From assembly GCA_003217835.1 (NCBI GenBank), contig QHMQ01000043.1:1-13502 (forward strand): a DNA stretch of 13,502 bases, in the 5' to 3' direction. This document shows, in pieces, positions 1 to 7,706 of this stretch. Positions within the stretch are counted from its first letter, which is position 1; each line of letters starts with the position of its first letter. The DNA is from Verrucomicrobiota bacterium (GTDB lineage: Bacteria; Verrucomicrobiota; Verrucomicrobiia; Chthoniobacterales; UBA10450). Below the pieces are notes generated by a model. The model was not told the DNA's origin. It was given only the letters and a program-made list of their open reading frames with translations, and did no database searches. The position numbers and the translations under genes were made by a program.

Positions 1-1011
1 TGACGGTATCACCAGCACTGCCGTGCCCTTGAGCTTGCCGGCACGAAATCTATCTAATGCAATGTTGGCCTCTTCGAGGGGAAAACTTTCGGTTTCCGTT
101 CGCACCGGAACGCGTGGGGCGATCTTAAAGAATTCCTCGCCGTCACGGCGGGTCAAGTTCGCAAGCGAACAAATCGTGCGTTCGCCCCAAAGATCGGCAT
201 AGGGGAACGATGGGATATCGCTCATGTGAATCCCGCCACAAACCACAATGCCGCCCTTAGCGAGCGAGCGCAGCGCCAGCGGCACAAGTTCTCCGACTGG
301 TGCAAAGATGATTGCCACATCAAGTTTTTCTGGCGGCATTTCATCGGAACCGCCAGCCCATTTCGCGCCCAATTTTCTCGCCGCTTCCTGTCCCGCTTTG
401 TCGCCCGGTCGCGTGAACGCAAAGACTTCTCGACCCTGATAAAGCGCAACCTGCGCGATCAAACGCGCGGCATTGCCAAAACCGTAAATGCCGAGCCGAC
501 GCTCATCGCCCGTCTTTCGATACGACCGATAACCAAGCATTCCAGCGCACAGCAGCGGCGCAACGCCGACATCGTCGTATTGGTCGGGTAAATGAAAACA
601 AAATCGCGCGTCCGCGACAACGAATTCGCCGTAACCGCCGTCGATGGTGTAGCCAGTAAAGCGCGCCCGGTCGCAAAGATTTTCGCGGTTGGACCGACAA
701 TAAACACATTCGCCGTCGGTCCAGCCGAGCCACGGAATGCCGATGCGATCACCGATTTTGAATTGCAGAGTGCGGATCGCGGATGGCGGATTGGCGCCTT
801 CGCCAATCTTTTCGACACGACCGACAATTTGGTGCCCCAGGATCAGCGGCAGTTTCGGATCCGGCAATTCGCCATCGACGATATGAAGATCGGTCCGGCA
901 AACCGCGCACGCGCTCACACGAACGAGCAGTTGCCCCGCCCTGGGCTTCGGCTTCAGCACATCGCGTAGCACGAGTGGTTGCCGCGGTTTCTCGAGGACC
1001 ATCGCGCGCAT
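1..1011 (-). CDS. Zinc-dependent alcohol dehydrogenase (MDR family), 3' end cut by window edge
   Basis: Reads open for 337 codons from ATG at 1011 to the window edge. The family is usually about 330-345 residues, so only a few are missing. It is a medium-chain dehydrogenase/reductase expected to oxidise alcohols or reduce aldehydes with NAD(P) in the cytoplasm. Visible motifs: GroES-like N-terminal domain with catalytic-zinc ligands C38 (CRTDLH), H60 (GHQ, where GHE is commoner) and C155 (LLCAG); structural-zinc lobe around 99-113; Rossmann glycine motif GFGNAA at 176-181. The structural-zinc set is D99, C102, C105, C113, so the first Cys is Asp. Residues 74-83 form an extra loop encoded by heptamer repeats. 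It starts 21 nt after the RND pump gene, suggesting the same transcript. The stretch before the ATG carries GTAGGT twice, a weak ribosome site at best. Family is secure; substrate is unknown. Confidence 0.93.
   Translation of the reverse strand, partial: MRAMVLEKPRQPLVLRDVLKPKPRAGQLLVRVSACAVCRTDLHIVDGELPDPKLPLILGHQIVGRVEKIGEGANPPSAIRTLQFKIGDRIGIPWLGWTDGECVYCRSNRENLCDRARFTGYTIDGGYGEFVVADARFCFHLPDQYDDVGVAPLLCAGMLGYRSYRKTGDERRLGIYGFGNAARLIAQVALYQGREVFAFTRPGDKAGQEAARKLGAKWAGGSDEMPPEKLDVAIIFAPVGELVPLALRSLAKGGIVVCGGIHMSDIPSFPYADLWGERTICSLANLTRRDGEEFFKIAPRVPVRTETESFPLEEANIALDRFRAGKLKGTAVLVIPS
765..792 (-). repeat. Four 7-bp-period repeats inside the alcohol dehydrogenase gene
   Basis: On the minus strand four consecutive 7-mers read AATCCGC, CATCCGC, GATCCGC and ACTCTGC. 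They encode most of residues 74-83 of the dehydrogenase, a loop between the catalytic-zinc region and the GDRIG segment where family members normally have only about three residues. The insertion keeps the reading frame. What is seen: the period and the frame. That it arose by repeat insertion or expansion is inference. Confidence 0.7.
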
Positions 1012-1032
1012 TTCGACCTACAGTTACCTACG

Positions 1033-4000
1033 TCATGCCACGCCCGCAGGCATCGGCTCGCGCACTTCACCGTCGCCGCCTGGCTTGGGTTCACCTTCGT
1101 GATGCATGTGCGCGCTGCGCAGAAACGGCACTTTATCGAGAACGCGCTCTTGGAACCATTCGAGCCAGAGATAAATGACCGGCGTCACAAAAAGCGTAAT
1201 CATTTGTGAGAAAATCAGGCCGCCGACAATGACAAGACCGAGCGGGCGGCGCGCTGAGGCGTCGTGGCCGAATCCGAGCGCAAGCGGCACCGCGCCCATG
1301 AGAGCGGCGAGAGTGGTCATCATGATGGGCCGAAAGCGCTCTAGACTGGCTTCGTGAATTGCCTCTCGCAGACTTGATCCCTCGTCGATTCGTTTCAGCG
1401 CGAAATCGACAACCAGGATTCCGTTCTTCTTTACGATGCCGAGCAGAAGAAACAAACCAATAACGCTGTAAAGAGACAAGCTTGATCCAAAGGCCCAGAG
1501 CGTGAATAAACCGCCCACGACCGCCGGCACGATCGCGGGAAAAAGCACCGTAATCGGATGGACGTAGCTTTCGTAAAGAATTCCCAGGATCACATACATC
1601 ACAAAAATCGCGGAGAGTAGGAGCAGCGGCAGCGACTTAAAGAGTTGGCGAAAGACAAGCGCTTCACCTTGAAACGTGGCTTGCACACTGGGGATTTGCT
1701 GGTGCACTTGTGCGAAGCTGTCTTCGATGAATTTCGTGGCATCACCGATCGCAACGTCTGGCAGCAAATTGAAGTTGATAGTCACGCTAGTGAATTGGTT
1801 GAAGTGATTGACCGCTTGCGGACCAACGATTTGCTTTGTCGATGTTACCGCCCGCAGCGGCACAAGGTTGGCGGCAGTGCCAGTAGTGGTCGCGATCGTT
1901 CCACCGCCTGCTCCGCTGGCGCTGAACGTGCCGCCGGTGTTACTGCGCACGTAGAGATTATTGAGATCGGCCGGCTGGGCGCGCTCGTTGTCCTTCACCT
2001 CGAGAATTACCTGGTATTGATCCTCGGGTTGTTTGATTAAATAGACGTAATTCTGCGAGTAAGCCGTTCGCAACAAACTCTGGACGGCTGAAGTAGAAAC
2101 ACCGTAAGTAGCAGCGCGCTCGCGATCGATATCGACGGTGAGATTCGGTGTGCTGTTGTAATAATCGGAGCGCACGGAAGCGAAGCCTTTGAACTCCCTC
2201 AGCTTCGCCATCAACTGATTGGCGGCGGCGTAAACTTCATCGGGCACAATGCCGCTCAGTGTATAGGCGTATTGCCCCTGTGTCTGACTGGTCGCGCCGA
2301 CATTAATTTGCAGCACCGGGTTCGGTTGCAAGACCGCGGTTATGCCCGGAATTGAGCTGATCGATTTCTGCAATTGCGGGATGCACTGCTCGATTGGCAG
2401 GCGTTGACTTCTGGGTTTGAGAAAACAAAAAATCAGACCCTGCGAGGACGAAGTCCGAGCAGCGAAGCCTGCGAGGGTGAAAAACTGTCCGATGTTTTGA
2501 TCGTCCTTGAGTTTCTGATTCACCTGCTGCTGATAGGCACGCATTTGCGCGGGTGAAGAACCTTCCTGCGCAATGAAAACTCCCCTGATGAAACCGCTGT
2601 CTCCAGGCGGCAGTAAGGTGAACGGCAAATGAGTGAAGAAAAACCAGAGCCCGACAATGCATCCGAGAAGGATCGGAACGGTCAGCCAGGCGCGATCGAG
2701 AAATTTGTCCAGGGCCCTGCCATACGCTGCGATCACGCGTTGGATGAAATCGCTGGTCCATTTTTCCATGCGTGCACGTTTATGCCCGGCTTTGCGTTCG
2801 CCCAGAATGCGCGCGCACATCAGCGGAGTGAGTGTTAACGAAATAAGTCCCGAAGCGAGAATAGCGACGATAATCGTAACCGAAAATTCACGGAAAATCC
2901 GACCAAGCAAACCGGGCAAAAACACCAGAGGAATGAAAACGGCGGCCAGCGACAGTGTCATCGACATGATGGTGACGGAAATCTCGCCAGCGCTGTTGAA
3001 AGCAGCTTTCAGAATCGATTCACCATGCTCCGCGCGACGCACCACGTTTTCCAGAAACACAATGGCGTCGTCGACGAGGAATCCGATCGCTAATGTCAGC
3101 GCCATCAAGGTCAAATTGTTGATGGAATAGTTGAGCATGTACATGACCGCGACCGTGAGCAGCAAAGACAATGGAAGCGCGACCGCGGGAATGAGCGTAT
3201 CGGTGGCGCGACCAAGGAAGATGTAGATCACCATTACGACGAGGATGAATGCGATCATCAGCGTAAATTGCACATCGTGAACGGAATCGACGATGCTCTG
3301 GGACCGGTCGAATACCGGGACAAGTGTGATCGATCCCGGAAGACTCGCGCGAATCTCGGGAAAGAGCGCTTTGACTGAGTTCGCAACCTCAACCGCGTTT
3401 GCGCCCGCCTGGCGCGAGACGGCCAGCACCACCACGGAGCCGGGCGGATTAAAACCGCGCATCCAAAATGTGCGGGAGAGTCGCTCGTCCTGCACGCTTT
3501 GGCGAACCTCGGCCACGTCGCGTAAATAAACGGGCGAGCTATCTTTGTTACGCGCGACAATCAGATTGCGATATCCTTCCGCCTGATCGATTTGCCCGTT
3601 TGGGAGAAGAACAAATGTACGGTGCGCCCCGTCGAATTGTCCGGCGCCGGAGTAAACTGTTCCCGCTTTGATCGCGCTAGCAAGATCGTCCATTGTCAAT
3701 CCGCGCGAAGCGAGCCCAGCGGGATCGGCTTTTATTCGAATCGCGCTCTGAACGCCGTAGATATTCACCTGTGATACACCAGGCAAAATCGCGATGCGTT
3801 GTGCCACAGCGGTGGACGCATACTTGTAGAGATCGCCGTCGGTCAGTGTATCGGAAAGCAAACCGACCAGATAAATCGCCTGATCGTTCGGATTTGTTTT
3901 TGTGAACGTCGGTGGGCTGGGCAGATCGAGAGGCAACTTCCCGGTTGCCCGCTGGATCGCAGCCTGCACATCTGTGGCAGCGTCAATGATGCTCTTGCTG

Positions 4001-4440
4001 AGAACAAACTGGAGAGTGAACGATGTATTCCCCTGCGTGCTTGCGCTCGTGATGATGTCGAGCCCTGGAATTTGCAGGAATTGTTTCTCGAGCGGCGTGG
4101 CGATATTGTTCGCCATGGTCGTCGGATTCGCACCAGGATAGGAGCAGGTGACCTGGATAACCGGATAATCAACCGCGGGCAGATCGTTGACCGCGAGCTT
4201 GCCGTAGGTCGCGATACCAGCGACAATAACCGACAAGGTCAGCAGGACCGTCATCACCGGCCGGCGAATGAACGGCCCCGACAATCCCGAGCCTGTAACC
4301 TGAATCAGCTTGTCGCCTGCTTTATCTTGCGGCGGCGCACCCGTTTTGGCCGGTCGCGTCCCCTGTTGTCGATCCCGGGCAGAATGGGGCGAATCATGCT
4401 CATGATCCCCCGCCCCGTCGTGTTGCTCGTCTCCAGCCAT
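1033..4440 (-). CDS. RND family multidrug efflux pump, inner-membrane subunit (HAE-1/MdtB-MdtC-like)
   Basis: A 1135-residue proton-driven RND pump, which forms a trimer in the inner membrane and exports drugs or other toxic small molecules through an adaptor and an outer-membrane channel. First TM segment about 60-78 after FIRRP. TM4 carries the paired proton-relay aspartates D457-D458 (FLVDDAIVFLENVVRR). The TM10-like segment has lysines K1004-K1005 (GIVKKNGILVVDFA). Two periplasmic porter regions lie around 95-385 and 615-925. The duplicated layout matches the family; usual length is about 1020-1060. Extra length comes from a His/Asp-rich N-terminal extension (about 1-50), a Gly/Ser/Thr-rich loop (about 833-858) and a short His-bearing C-tail. 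The ATG at 4440 has no Shine-Dalgarno; a TTG at codon 53 (4284) just before SGPFIRRP is an alternative start. It follows the adaptor gene by 15 nt. The substrate cannot be read from the sequence. Confidence 0.95.
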   Translation of the reverse strand: MAGDEQHDGAGDHEHDSPHSARDRQQGTRPAKTGAPPQDKAGDKLIQVTGSGLSGPFIRRPVMTVLLTLSVIVAGIATYGKLAVNDLPAVDYPVIQVTCSYPGANPTTMANNIATPLEKQFLQIPGLDIITSASTQGNTSFTLQFVLSKSIIDAATDVQAAIQRATGKLPLDLPSPPTFTKTNPNDQAIYLVGLLSDTLTDGDLYKYASTAVAQRIAILPGVSQVNIYGVQSAIRIKADPAGLASRGLTMDDLASAIKAGTVYSGAGQFDGAHRTFVLLPNGQIDQAEGYRNLIVARNKDSSPVYLRDVAEVRQSVQDERLSRTFWMRGFNPPGSVVVLAVSRQAGANAVEVANSVKALFPEIRASLPGSITLVPVFDRSQSIVDSVHDVQFTLMIAFILVVMVIYIFLGRATDTLIPAVALPLSLLLTVAVMYMLNYSINNLTLMALTLAIGFLVDDAIVFLENVVRRAEHGESILKAAFNSAGEISVTIMSMTLSLAAVFIPLVFLPGLLGRIFREFSVTIIVAILASGLISLTLTPLMCARILGERKAGHKRARMEKWTSDFIQRVIAAYGRALDKFLDRAWLTVPILLGCIVGLWFFFTHLPFTLLPPGDSGFIRGVFIAQEGSSPAQMRAYQQQVNQKLKDDQNIGQFFTLAGFAARTSSSQGLIFCFLKPRSQRLPIEQCIPQLQKSISSIPGITAVLQPNPVLQINVGATSQTQGQYAYTLSGIVPDEVYAAANQLMAKLREFKGFASVRSDYYNSTPNLTVDIDRERAATYGVSTSAVQSLLRTAYSQNYVYLIKQPEDQYQVILEVKDNERAQPADLNNLYVRSNTGGTFSASGAGGGTIATTTGTAANLVPLRAVTSTKQIVGPQAVNHFNQFTSVTINFNLLPDVAIGDATKFIEDSFAQVHQQIPSVQATFQGEALVFRQLFKSLPLLLLSAIFVMYVILGILYESYVHPITVLFPAIVPAVVGGLFTLWAFGSSLSLYSVIGLFLLLGIVKKNGILVVDFALKRIDEGSSLREAIHEASLERFRPIMMTTLAALMGAVPLALGFGHDASARRPLGLVIVGGLIFSQMITLFVTPVIYLWLEWFQERVLDKVPFLRSAHMHHEGEPKPGGDGEVREPMPAGVA

Positions 4441-4455
4441 ATCGGGAACGCAATT

Positions 4456-5658
4456 CTACATTGAGGCTTTCGCAGCGACCTGACCACCGCTGGGAGGGCC
4501 GGGAGGATTGTATGGCTTTGGATCGACCTTTGTTCCCGGCGCCAGCGCCAGCTGTCCAGTAACGACGACTGTCTCTTCTGCCTTGAGACCGCTTTCAATT
4601 ACTATCGTATCGCCCTCCTGACGCTGACCGGGTTTGACTTGGCGCAGATCAACCGTGTTGTCCGGCTTTAACACGAAAACAAATGGGCCACTCTGGCTGA
4701 TTTGCACCGCTTGCGACGGTACAAGAGCCGCATCTTTCAACTTATCCAGAATGAAGCGCACGCGCACAAATTCCGATGGCCAAAGAGCGTGGTCGGGGTT
4801 CGGTGTGACGGCGCGCGCTTTCACGGTGCCCGCCCCCGGCTGAACCGCAGTATCGATGAAATAAAGATCGCCGACGCGTGGCGGAAGATTCTCGTCCGGC
4901 GAATTCGTTTGCACTTTCACATTTGGCCCGCCGAGATAACGCCGCACGAGCGGCAAATCCGTCTCAGAAACGGTGAAGTCCGTGTAGATCGGATCGAGCC
5001 CCTGAATCGTAAGCAGCACTGCGCCGCCGCCGCCGCCGTTTCCGCCAGTCACGACATTTCCAACATCGACAAGTCGCAGTCCTGCTCGGCCATTAATCGG
5101 CGAACGGATGTTGCAATAATCGAGGTTGACCTGCGCAGCGGCGACTGCGCCTTCCCCAGTTTTCACCGTGGCTTCATCGCTTTTCACCGTCGCTTGGGCG
5201 GCGTCGAGATCCTGGGGTGAAATCACATTACGGGCGCGCAATTCCTGCTGGCGCTTCAGTGTGATTTGATCGAGAACCAATTTCGATTGCGCTTGCGCGA
5301 GCTGTCCCTGCGCTTGTTCCAGCGCGGCCTGGTAAGGCCGTGGATCAATCGTAAAAAGCAAATCGCCCTTTTTGACGTCCGCGCCATCTTGAAAATTACG
5401 GGCGATGATCTGGCCGCTCACCTGCGCTTGGACCTGAACGGTCTCATACGCAGCACAAGTGCCAATTTCATCCAGATAAAGCGGCACATCCTTCGTGATC
5501 ACTTTCGCGACAAGCACCGGTCGCACGGCTGGTTGCGCCGCTTTAGCCTCACTCGCTTTGTGCTGGAAAATCCGATACAAGGCGAAGGCGGCGAGCACAA
5601 TAAAAAGTAGGTATGCCCACTTAGGAATAGTTTGGTTCGTAACTCGCACGCGCTTCAT
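4456..5658 (-). CDS. RND efflux periplasmic adaptor (membrane fusion protein, MdtA/AcrA-like)
   Basis: A 400-residue adaptor that links the RND pump to an outer-membrane channel. Basic N-terminus, then one TM anchor at about 13-30 (no lipobox cysteine). Biotinyl-lipoyl half-motif at 73-107 (QAQVSGQIIARNFQDG, VKKGDLLFTIDPRPY), alpha-helical hairpin rich in Ala/Gln at 108-180, returning lipoyl half at 182-215 (YCNIRSPINGRAGLRLVDVG), beta-barrel at about 220-300 and membrane-proximal domain to about 375, with a Pro/Gly-rich tail. Residues 208-212 are a run of glycines from a GGC triplet repeat in the lipoyl region. The ATG overlaps the marR stop (ATGA), with an ideal ribosome site 4 nt upstream, so the start is firm and translation is probably coupled to marR. 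Family is certain; the channel partner is not in the window. Confidence 0.95.
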   Translation of the reverse strand: MKRVRVTNQTIPKWAYLLFIVLAAFALYRIFQHKASEAKAAQPAVRPVLVAKVITKDVPLYLDEIGTCAAYETVQVQAQVSGQIIARNFQDGADVKKGDLLFTIDPRPYQAALEQAQGQLAQAQSKLVLDQITLKRQQELRARNVISPQDLDAAQATVKSDEATVKTGEGAVAAAQVNLDYCNIRSPINGRAGLRLVDVGNVVTGGNGGGGGAVLLTIQGLDPIYTDFTVSETDLPLVRRYLGGPNVKVQTNSPDENLPPRVGDLYFIDTAVQPGAGTVKARAVTPNPDHALWPSEFVRVRFILDKLKDAALVPSQAVQISQSGPFVFVLKPDNTVDLRQVKPGQRQEGDTIVIESGLKAEETVVVTGQLALAPGTKVDPKPYNPPGPPSGGQVAAKASM

Positions 5659-6206
5659 TGAGACCTCCTTGGGGCGCGGCGGAGCGCCCTTTTCTCTGCA
5701 ATCGGACGCCGCTCCCTGTTCTGGCCGTTGCCAGCTGGGTAGACCGGCGGCATTTCATTTCGTCGGAGTTTATCGTGCTTCTCCGCTTTCCCGCGAATGT
5801 GTGCCAACACCTTGATGCAGGTTTGCAGCTCGGATGCTGGGATATCAGAAAGCAATTCATGCCGGAGTTCATCCGCTGCCGCGTTGATCCGGGTGATGAT
5901 GCGTTGAGCGCGCCGACCGAGATACACGATTTTGCAACGGCGATCATGCGGTGAACCTCTGCGCGCGACCCATCTCTCACTTTCCAGCCGATGCAATAAC
6001 GTGACCAATGACGGCTCTTCGATACCCAGTCGCGCCGCGATCTCGGTTTGGGTGAGCGTTCCAGGAGTAAGCGAGAGATGCAACAAAGTGCGCCACTTCG
6101 CCTGGCTTAACCCCATTGGCTTAAGCCGCTCATCCAGCTTTAATCGCCACGCACGGGCGGTCCCATGCAGCAGGGGGCCAAAAGTCTCATAGTCCGGTTC
6201 CGGCAT
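5655..6206 (-). CDS. MarR family transcriptional regulator
   Basis: 183 residues from the ATG at 6206; a TTG two codons upstream is possible. MarR proteins are dimeric winged-helix repressors that leave DNA when they bind small phenolic or lipophilic ligands or are oxidised. Helix-turn-helix at about 51-75 (LTQTEIAARLGIEEPSLVTLLHRLE), here split: LTQTEIAARLGIEEP then SLVTLLHRLE. Wing at about 82-96 with the family's D-x-R pair at D88/R90, followed by C91. Dimerisation helices lie at both ends. The core ends near residue 145; a basic tail of about 40 residues follows, longer than usual, and its last codons hold the ribosome site of the next gene. It opens the unit with the adaptor, pump and dehydrogenase. 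A palindrome directly upstream is the likely autoregulatory operator. Family is certain; the ligand is unknown. Confidence 0.93.
   Translation of the reverse strand: MPEPDYETFGPLLHGTARAWRLKLDERLKPMGLSQAKWRTLLHLSLTPGTLTQTEIAARLGIEEPSLVTLLHRLESERWVARRGSPHDRRCKIVYLGRRAQRIITRINAAADELRHELLSDIPASELQTCIKVLAHIRGKAEKHDKLRRNEMPPVYPAGNGQNRERRPIAEKRALRRAPRRSQ
5663..5670 (-). promoter_or_regulatory. Strong Shine-Dalgarno of the efflux adaptor gene
   Basis: AAGGAGGT on the minus strand sits 4 nt before the ATG at 5658. It lies inside the last codons of marR, where it encodes an Arg-Arg pair. It fixes the adaptor start and contrasts with the SD-less first genes of this window. Confidence 0.85.
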
Positions 6207-6210
6207 ACAC

Positions 6211-6234
6211 AATTCGTTAGTATGCTAACTAATT
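6211..6234. promoter_or_regulatory. Palindromic MarR-type operator upstream of marR
   Basis: Reads AATT-c-GTTAG-tatg-CTAAC-t-AATT on the plus strand. The GTTAG/CTAAC arms are perfect with a 4-nt spacer, and AATT flanks extend the symmetry. The site begins 4 bp upstream of the marR ATG and covers the predicted -10 box. Size and style fit MarR-family operators. That this MarR binds it is inference from position and symmetry. Confidence 0.75.
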
Positions 6235-6246
6235 GCGCTCTGACAA
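6219..6246 (-). promoter_or_regulatory. Sigma-70-like promoter of the marR-efflux-dehydrogenase unit
   Basis: On the minus strand TTGTCA (6246-6241; 5 of 6 to TTGACA) and CATACT (6224-6219; 4 of 6 to TATAAT) are 16 bp apart. The -10 lies inside the palindrome, so repressor binding would block polymerase. The transcript would start within a few bases of the ATG at 6206, leaving a very short or no leader, which fits the missing Shine-Dalgarno. Confidence 0.5.
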
Positions 6247-6253
6247 TTCGTCA
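6241..6253. repeat. Second small inverted repeat at the marR -35 region
   Basis: TGAC-aattc-GTCA, arms of 4 bp with partly symmetric centre, overlaps the -35 box. The element AATTCGT occurs here and again at 6211-6217 in the main operator, so it may be a secondary or degenerate regulator site. Short arms make chance a real possibility. Confidence 0.3.
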
Positions 6254-6270
6254 AGCTTCGCGGAAGATGG

Positions 6271-6288
6271 GTTCCAAGACCCCGGAAC
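6271..6288 (-). other. Weak hairpin after the glycosyltransferase stop
   Basis: GTTCC (6271-6275) and GGAAC (6284-6288) can form a 5-bp stem with an 8-nt loop just past the glycosyltransferase stop codon at 6294. No T run follows on the minus strand, so it is not a convincing intrinsic terminator. Read-through into marR is possible. Confidence 0.25.
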
Positions 6289-6293
6289 AATCC

Positions 6294-7700
6294 CTATCGC
6301 CGCATCAAAATGATTTCGCGGTTGCGGTAATCTTTGATTCGGAGCGCCGGCGACGCACGACTAAGCGCGGCAGGTTCCAGTTCCGGCTGAACCAGGAAAA
6401 AATGAGCGTCCGCGGGAAGTTCAGTGAGGTTCCCAACGTAGATCAGCTTTCGCTCCACATAGAATAAGATTGGCTGATAATCTGGATCGACCGCGTAAAG
6501 ACTTTCGTTCGTTGGAATGAGATCGTCGATCCTCGCCGCAATCGTCTTCAGCTTTTGCCGCGATTGCAGGTGCGGAACAATGGCGAAGGCATAAAGCAAA
6601 ATGCAGGCACAAGTCGCAATCGTGACAAACGCAACGGTGCGGACTCGATCTTTCCGCTGGAATTGTCTGCCAGCCAGCCAACGCGGCCACGTCAAATTTT
6701 CCGCCGTCAGCGTTTCTGCGAGCAACCACGCCGCCGGCGCGAGCAGCGGCATCGCGTAGCGTGGAAGCGATCCGGGAATAAGCTCGACAATCACCAACGG
6801 AATTACGATTCCCCAACTCAAACCACCGGCGATGTCGATCTTACGCTCGGAGGAAAACTTCGCGTTGAGCAACAACGGCACAAAAAAAAGCCAGGGCAAA
6901 AAGTAACCAAGACTGCGCGGAATGTTCAGCGCCCAACTTTGAAAATTAAACCCTTCTCCGGCGAGGCGTCCGGAAAACTGTCGCGACCAAACGTGAGTGA
7001 CGTGGGCAGCCCCCGCTGTCTTCGCGAACGGAATCGCCCAGGCGGCAAAGATCGAGACCATTATTATGAGCCCAATCAAGTGTGGGATGTTCCAGATTTT
7101 CCGCAGTTCGCGCGAACGCCATAAGACCGCGAGCACGATGGCGTAGAAAAAGAAAAGGTGCGTTGGACCTTTCGCCAGCCAACCGAGTCCAAGGAAAATC
7201 CATGGAAGAATCCAAGTAAGCCACGGTGATCGTCCCTGTTCCCATCCACTGATCCAGCAAATGAAGGCAATCGCGAAAAGCGAAACATAGAGGGCTTCGA
7301 TCTCGATTAGACGCCCTTTCTCAATCATGCCAAAGTTCGTCAGCCAGATCAGAGCAGCGATTGTCGATCCGCGTGCGCCGAGGCTGGCGCGCGCGACCGT
7401 GATAAACGCGATTGCGACCGCGAGCACACAAAGCGCTGAAGGCAGCCGAGCTGTCCATTCGTTGCGCACGCCAAACGCTTTAAACGAAGCTGCCACGAGC
7501 CAATTCACCAGCGGGGGCTTGCGGAAATACGGGGTGCCTCCCACCTGCGGGACTACGTAATTGCCGGTCTCAAGCATACGGACTGCTGGCAAAATCCGCC
7601 GTCCCTCTTCTCCCTTGATTGCGAGAGAACCAAGAGCGGGAAGGTAAATCGCCGCCCAAACTAACAGGACAATCACTAAACTTTTAAGCTGCGAAATCAT
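6294..7700 (-). CDS. ArnT/PMT-like integral membrane glycosyltransferase (GT-C fold)
   Basis: 468 residues from the ATG at 7700; a TTG 13 codons upstream is less likely because that stretch is intergenic repeat DNA. Members use polyprenyl-phosphate sugars to glycosylate lipid A, other lipids or proteins on the outer face of the inner membrane. N-terminal TM at about 7-27, then the first periplasmic loop with the acidic pair E31-E32 (KGEEGRR) where ArnT has an Asp-Glu pair holding its catalytic Asp. The conserved GNYVVPQVGGTPYFRKPPLVNW segment (46-67), quoted here as GNYVVPQVGG then TPYFRKPPLVNW, matches the family. About ten TM helices follow, with the LPRYAMPLLAP signature at 312-322 and a small soluble C-terminal domain from about 385. 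Length is shorter than ArnT (about 550). Donor and acceptor cannot be told. It lies upstream of marR on the same strand but is separated from it by a promoter. Confidence 0.85.
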   Translation of the reverse strand: MISQLKSLVIVLLVWAAIYLPALGSLAIKGEEGRRILPAVRMLETGNYVVPQVGGTPYFRKPPLVNWLVAASFKAFGVRNEWTARLPSALCVLAVAIAFITVARASLGARGSTIAALIWLTNFGMIEKGRLIEIEALYVSLFAIAFICWISGWEQGRSPWLTWILPWIFLGLGWLAKGPTHLFFFYAIVLAVLWRSRELRKIWNIPHLIGLIIMVSIFAAWAIPFAKTAGAAHVTHVWSRQFSGRLAGEGFNFQSWALNIPRSLGYFLPWLFFVPLLLNAKFSSERKIDIAGGLSWGIVIPLVIVELIPGSLPRYAMPLLAPAAWLLAETLTAENLTWPRWLAGRQFQRKDRVRTVAFVTIATCACILLYAFAIVPHLQSRQKLKTIAARIDDLIPTNESLYAVDPDYQPILFYVERKLIYVGNLTELPADAHFFLVQPELEPAALSRASPALRIKDYRNREIILMRR

Positions 7701-7706
7701 CGGATT

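Noticed and set aside
1..1011. Left-end dehydrogenase as a pseudogene, since no short complete frame spans it
   Set aside because: Reading the minus strand by hand from 1011 gives one uninterrupted frame to the edge with all catalytic motifs; it only lacks its stop because the window ends.
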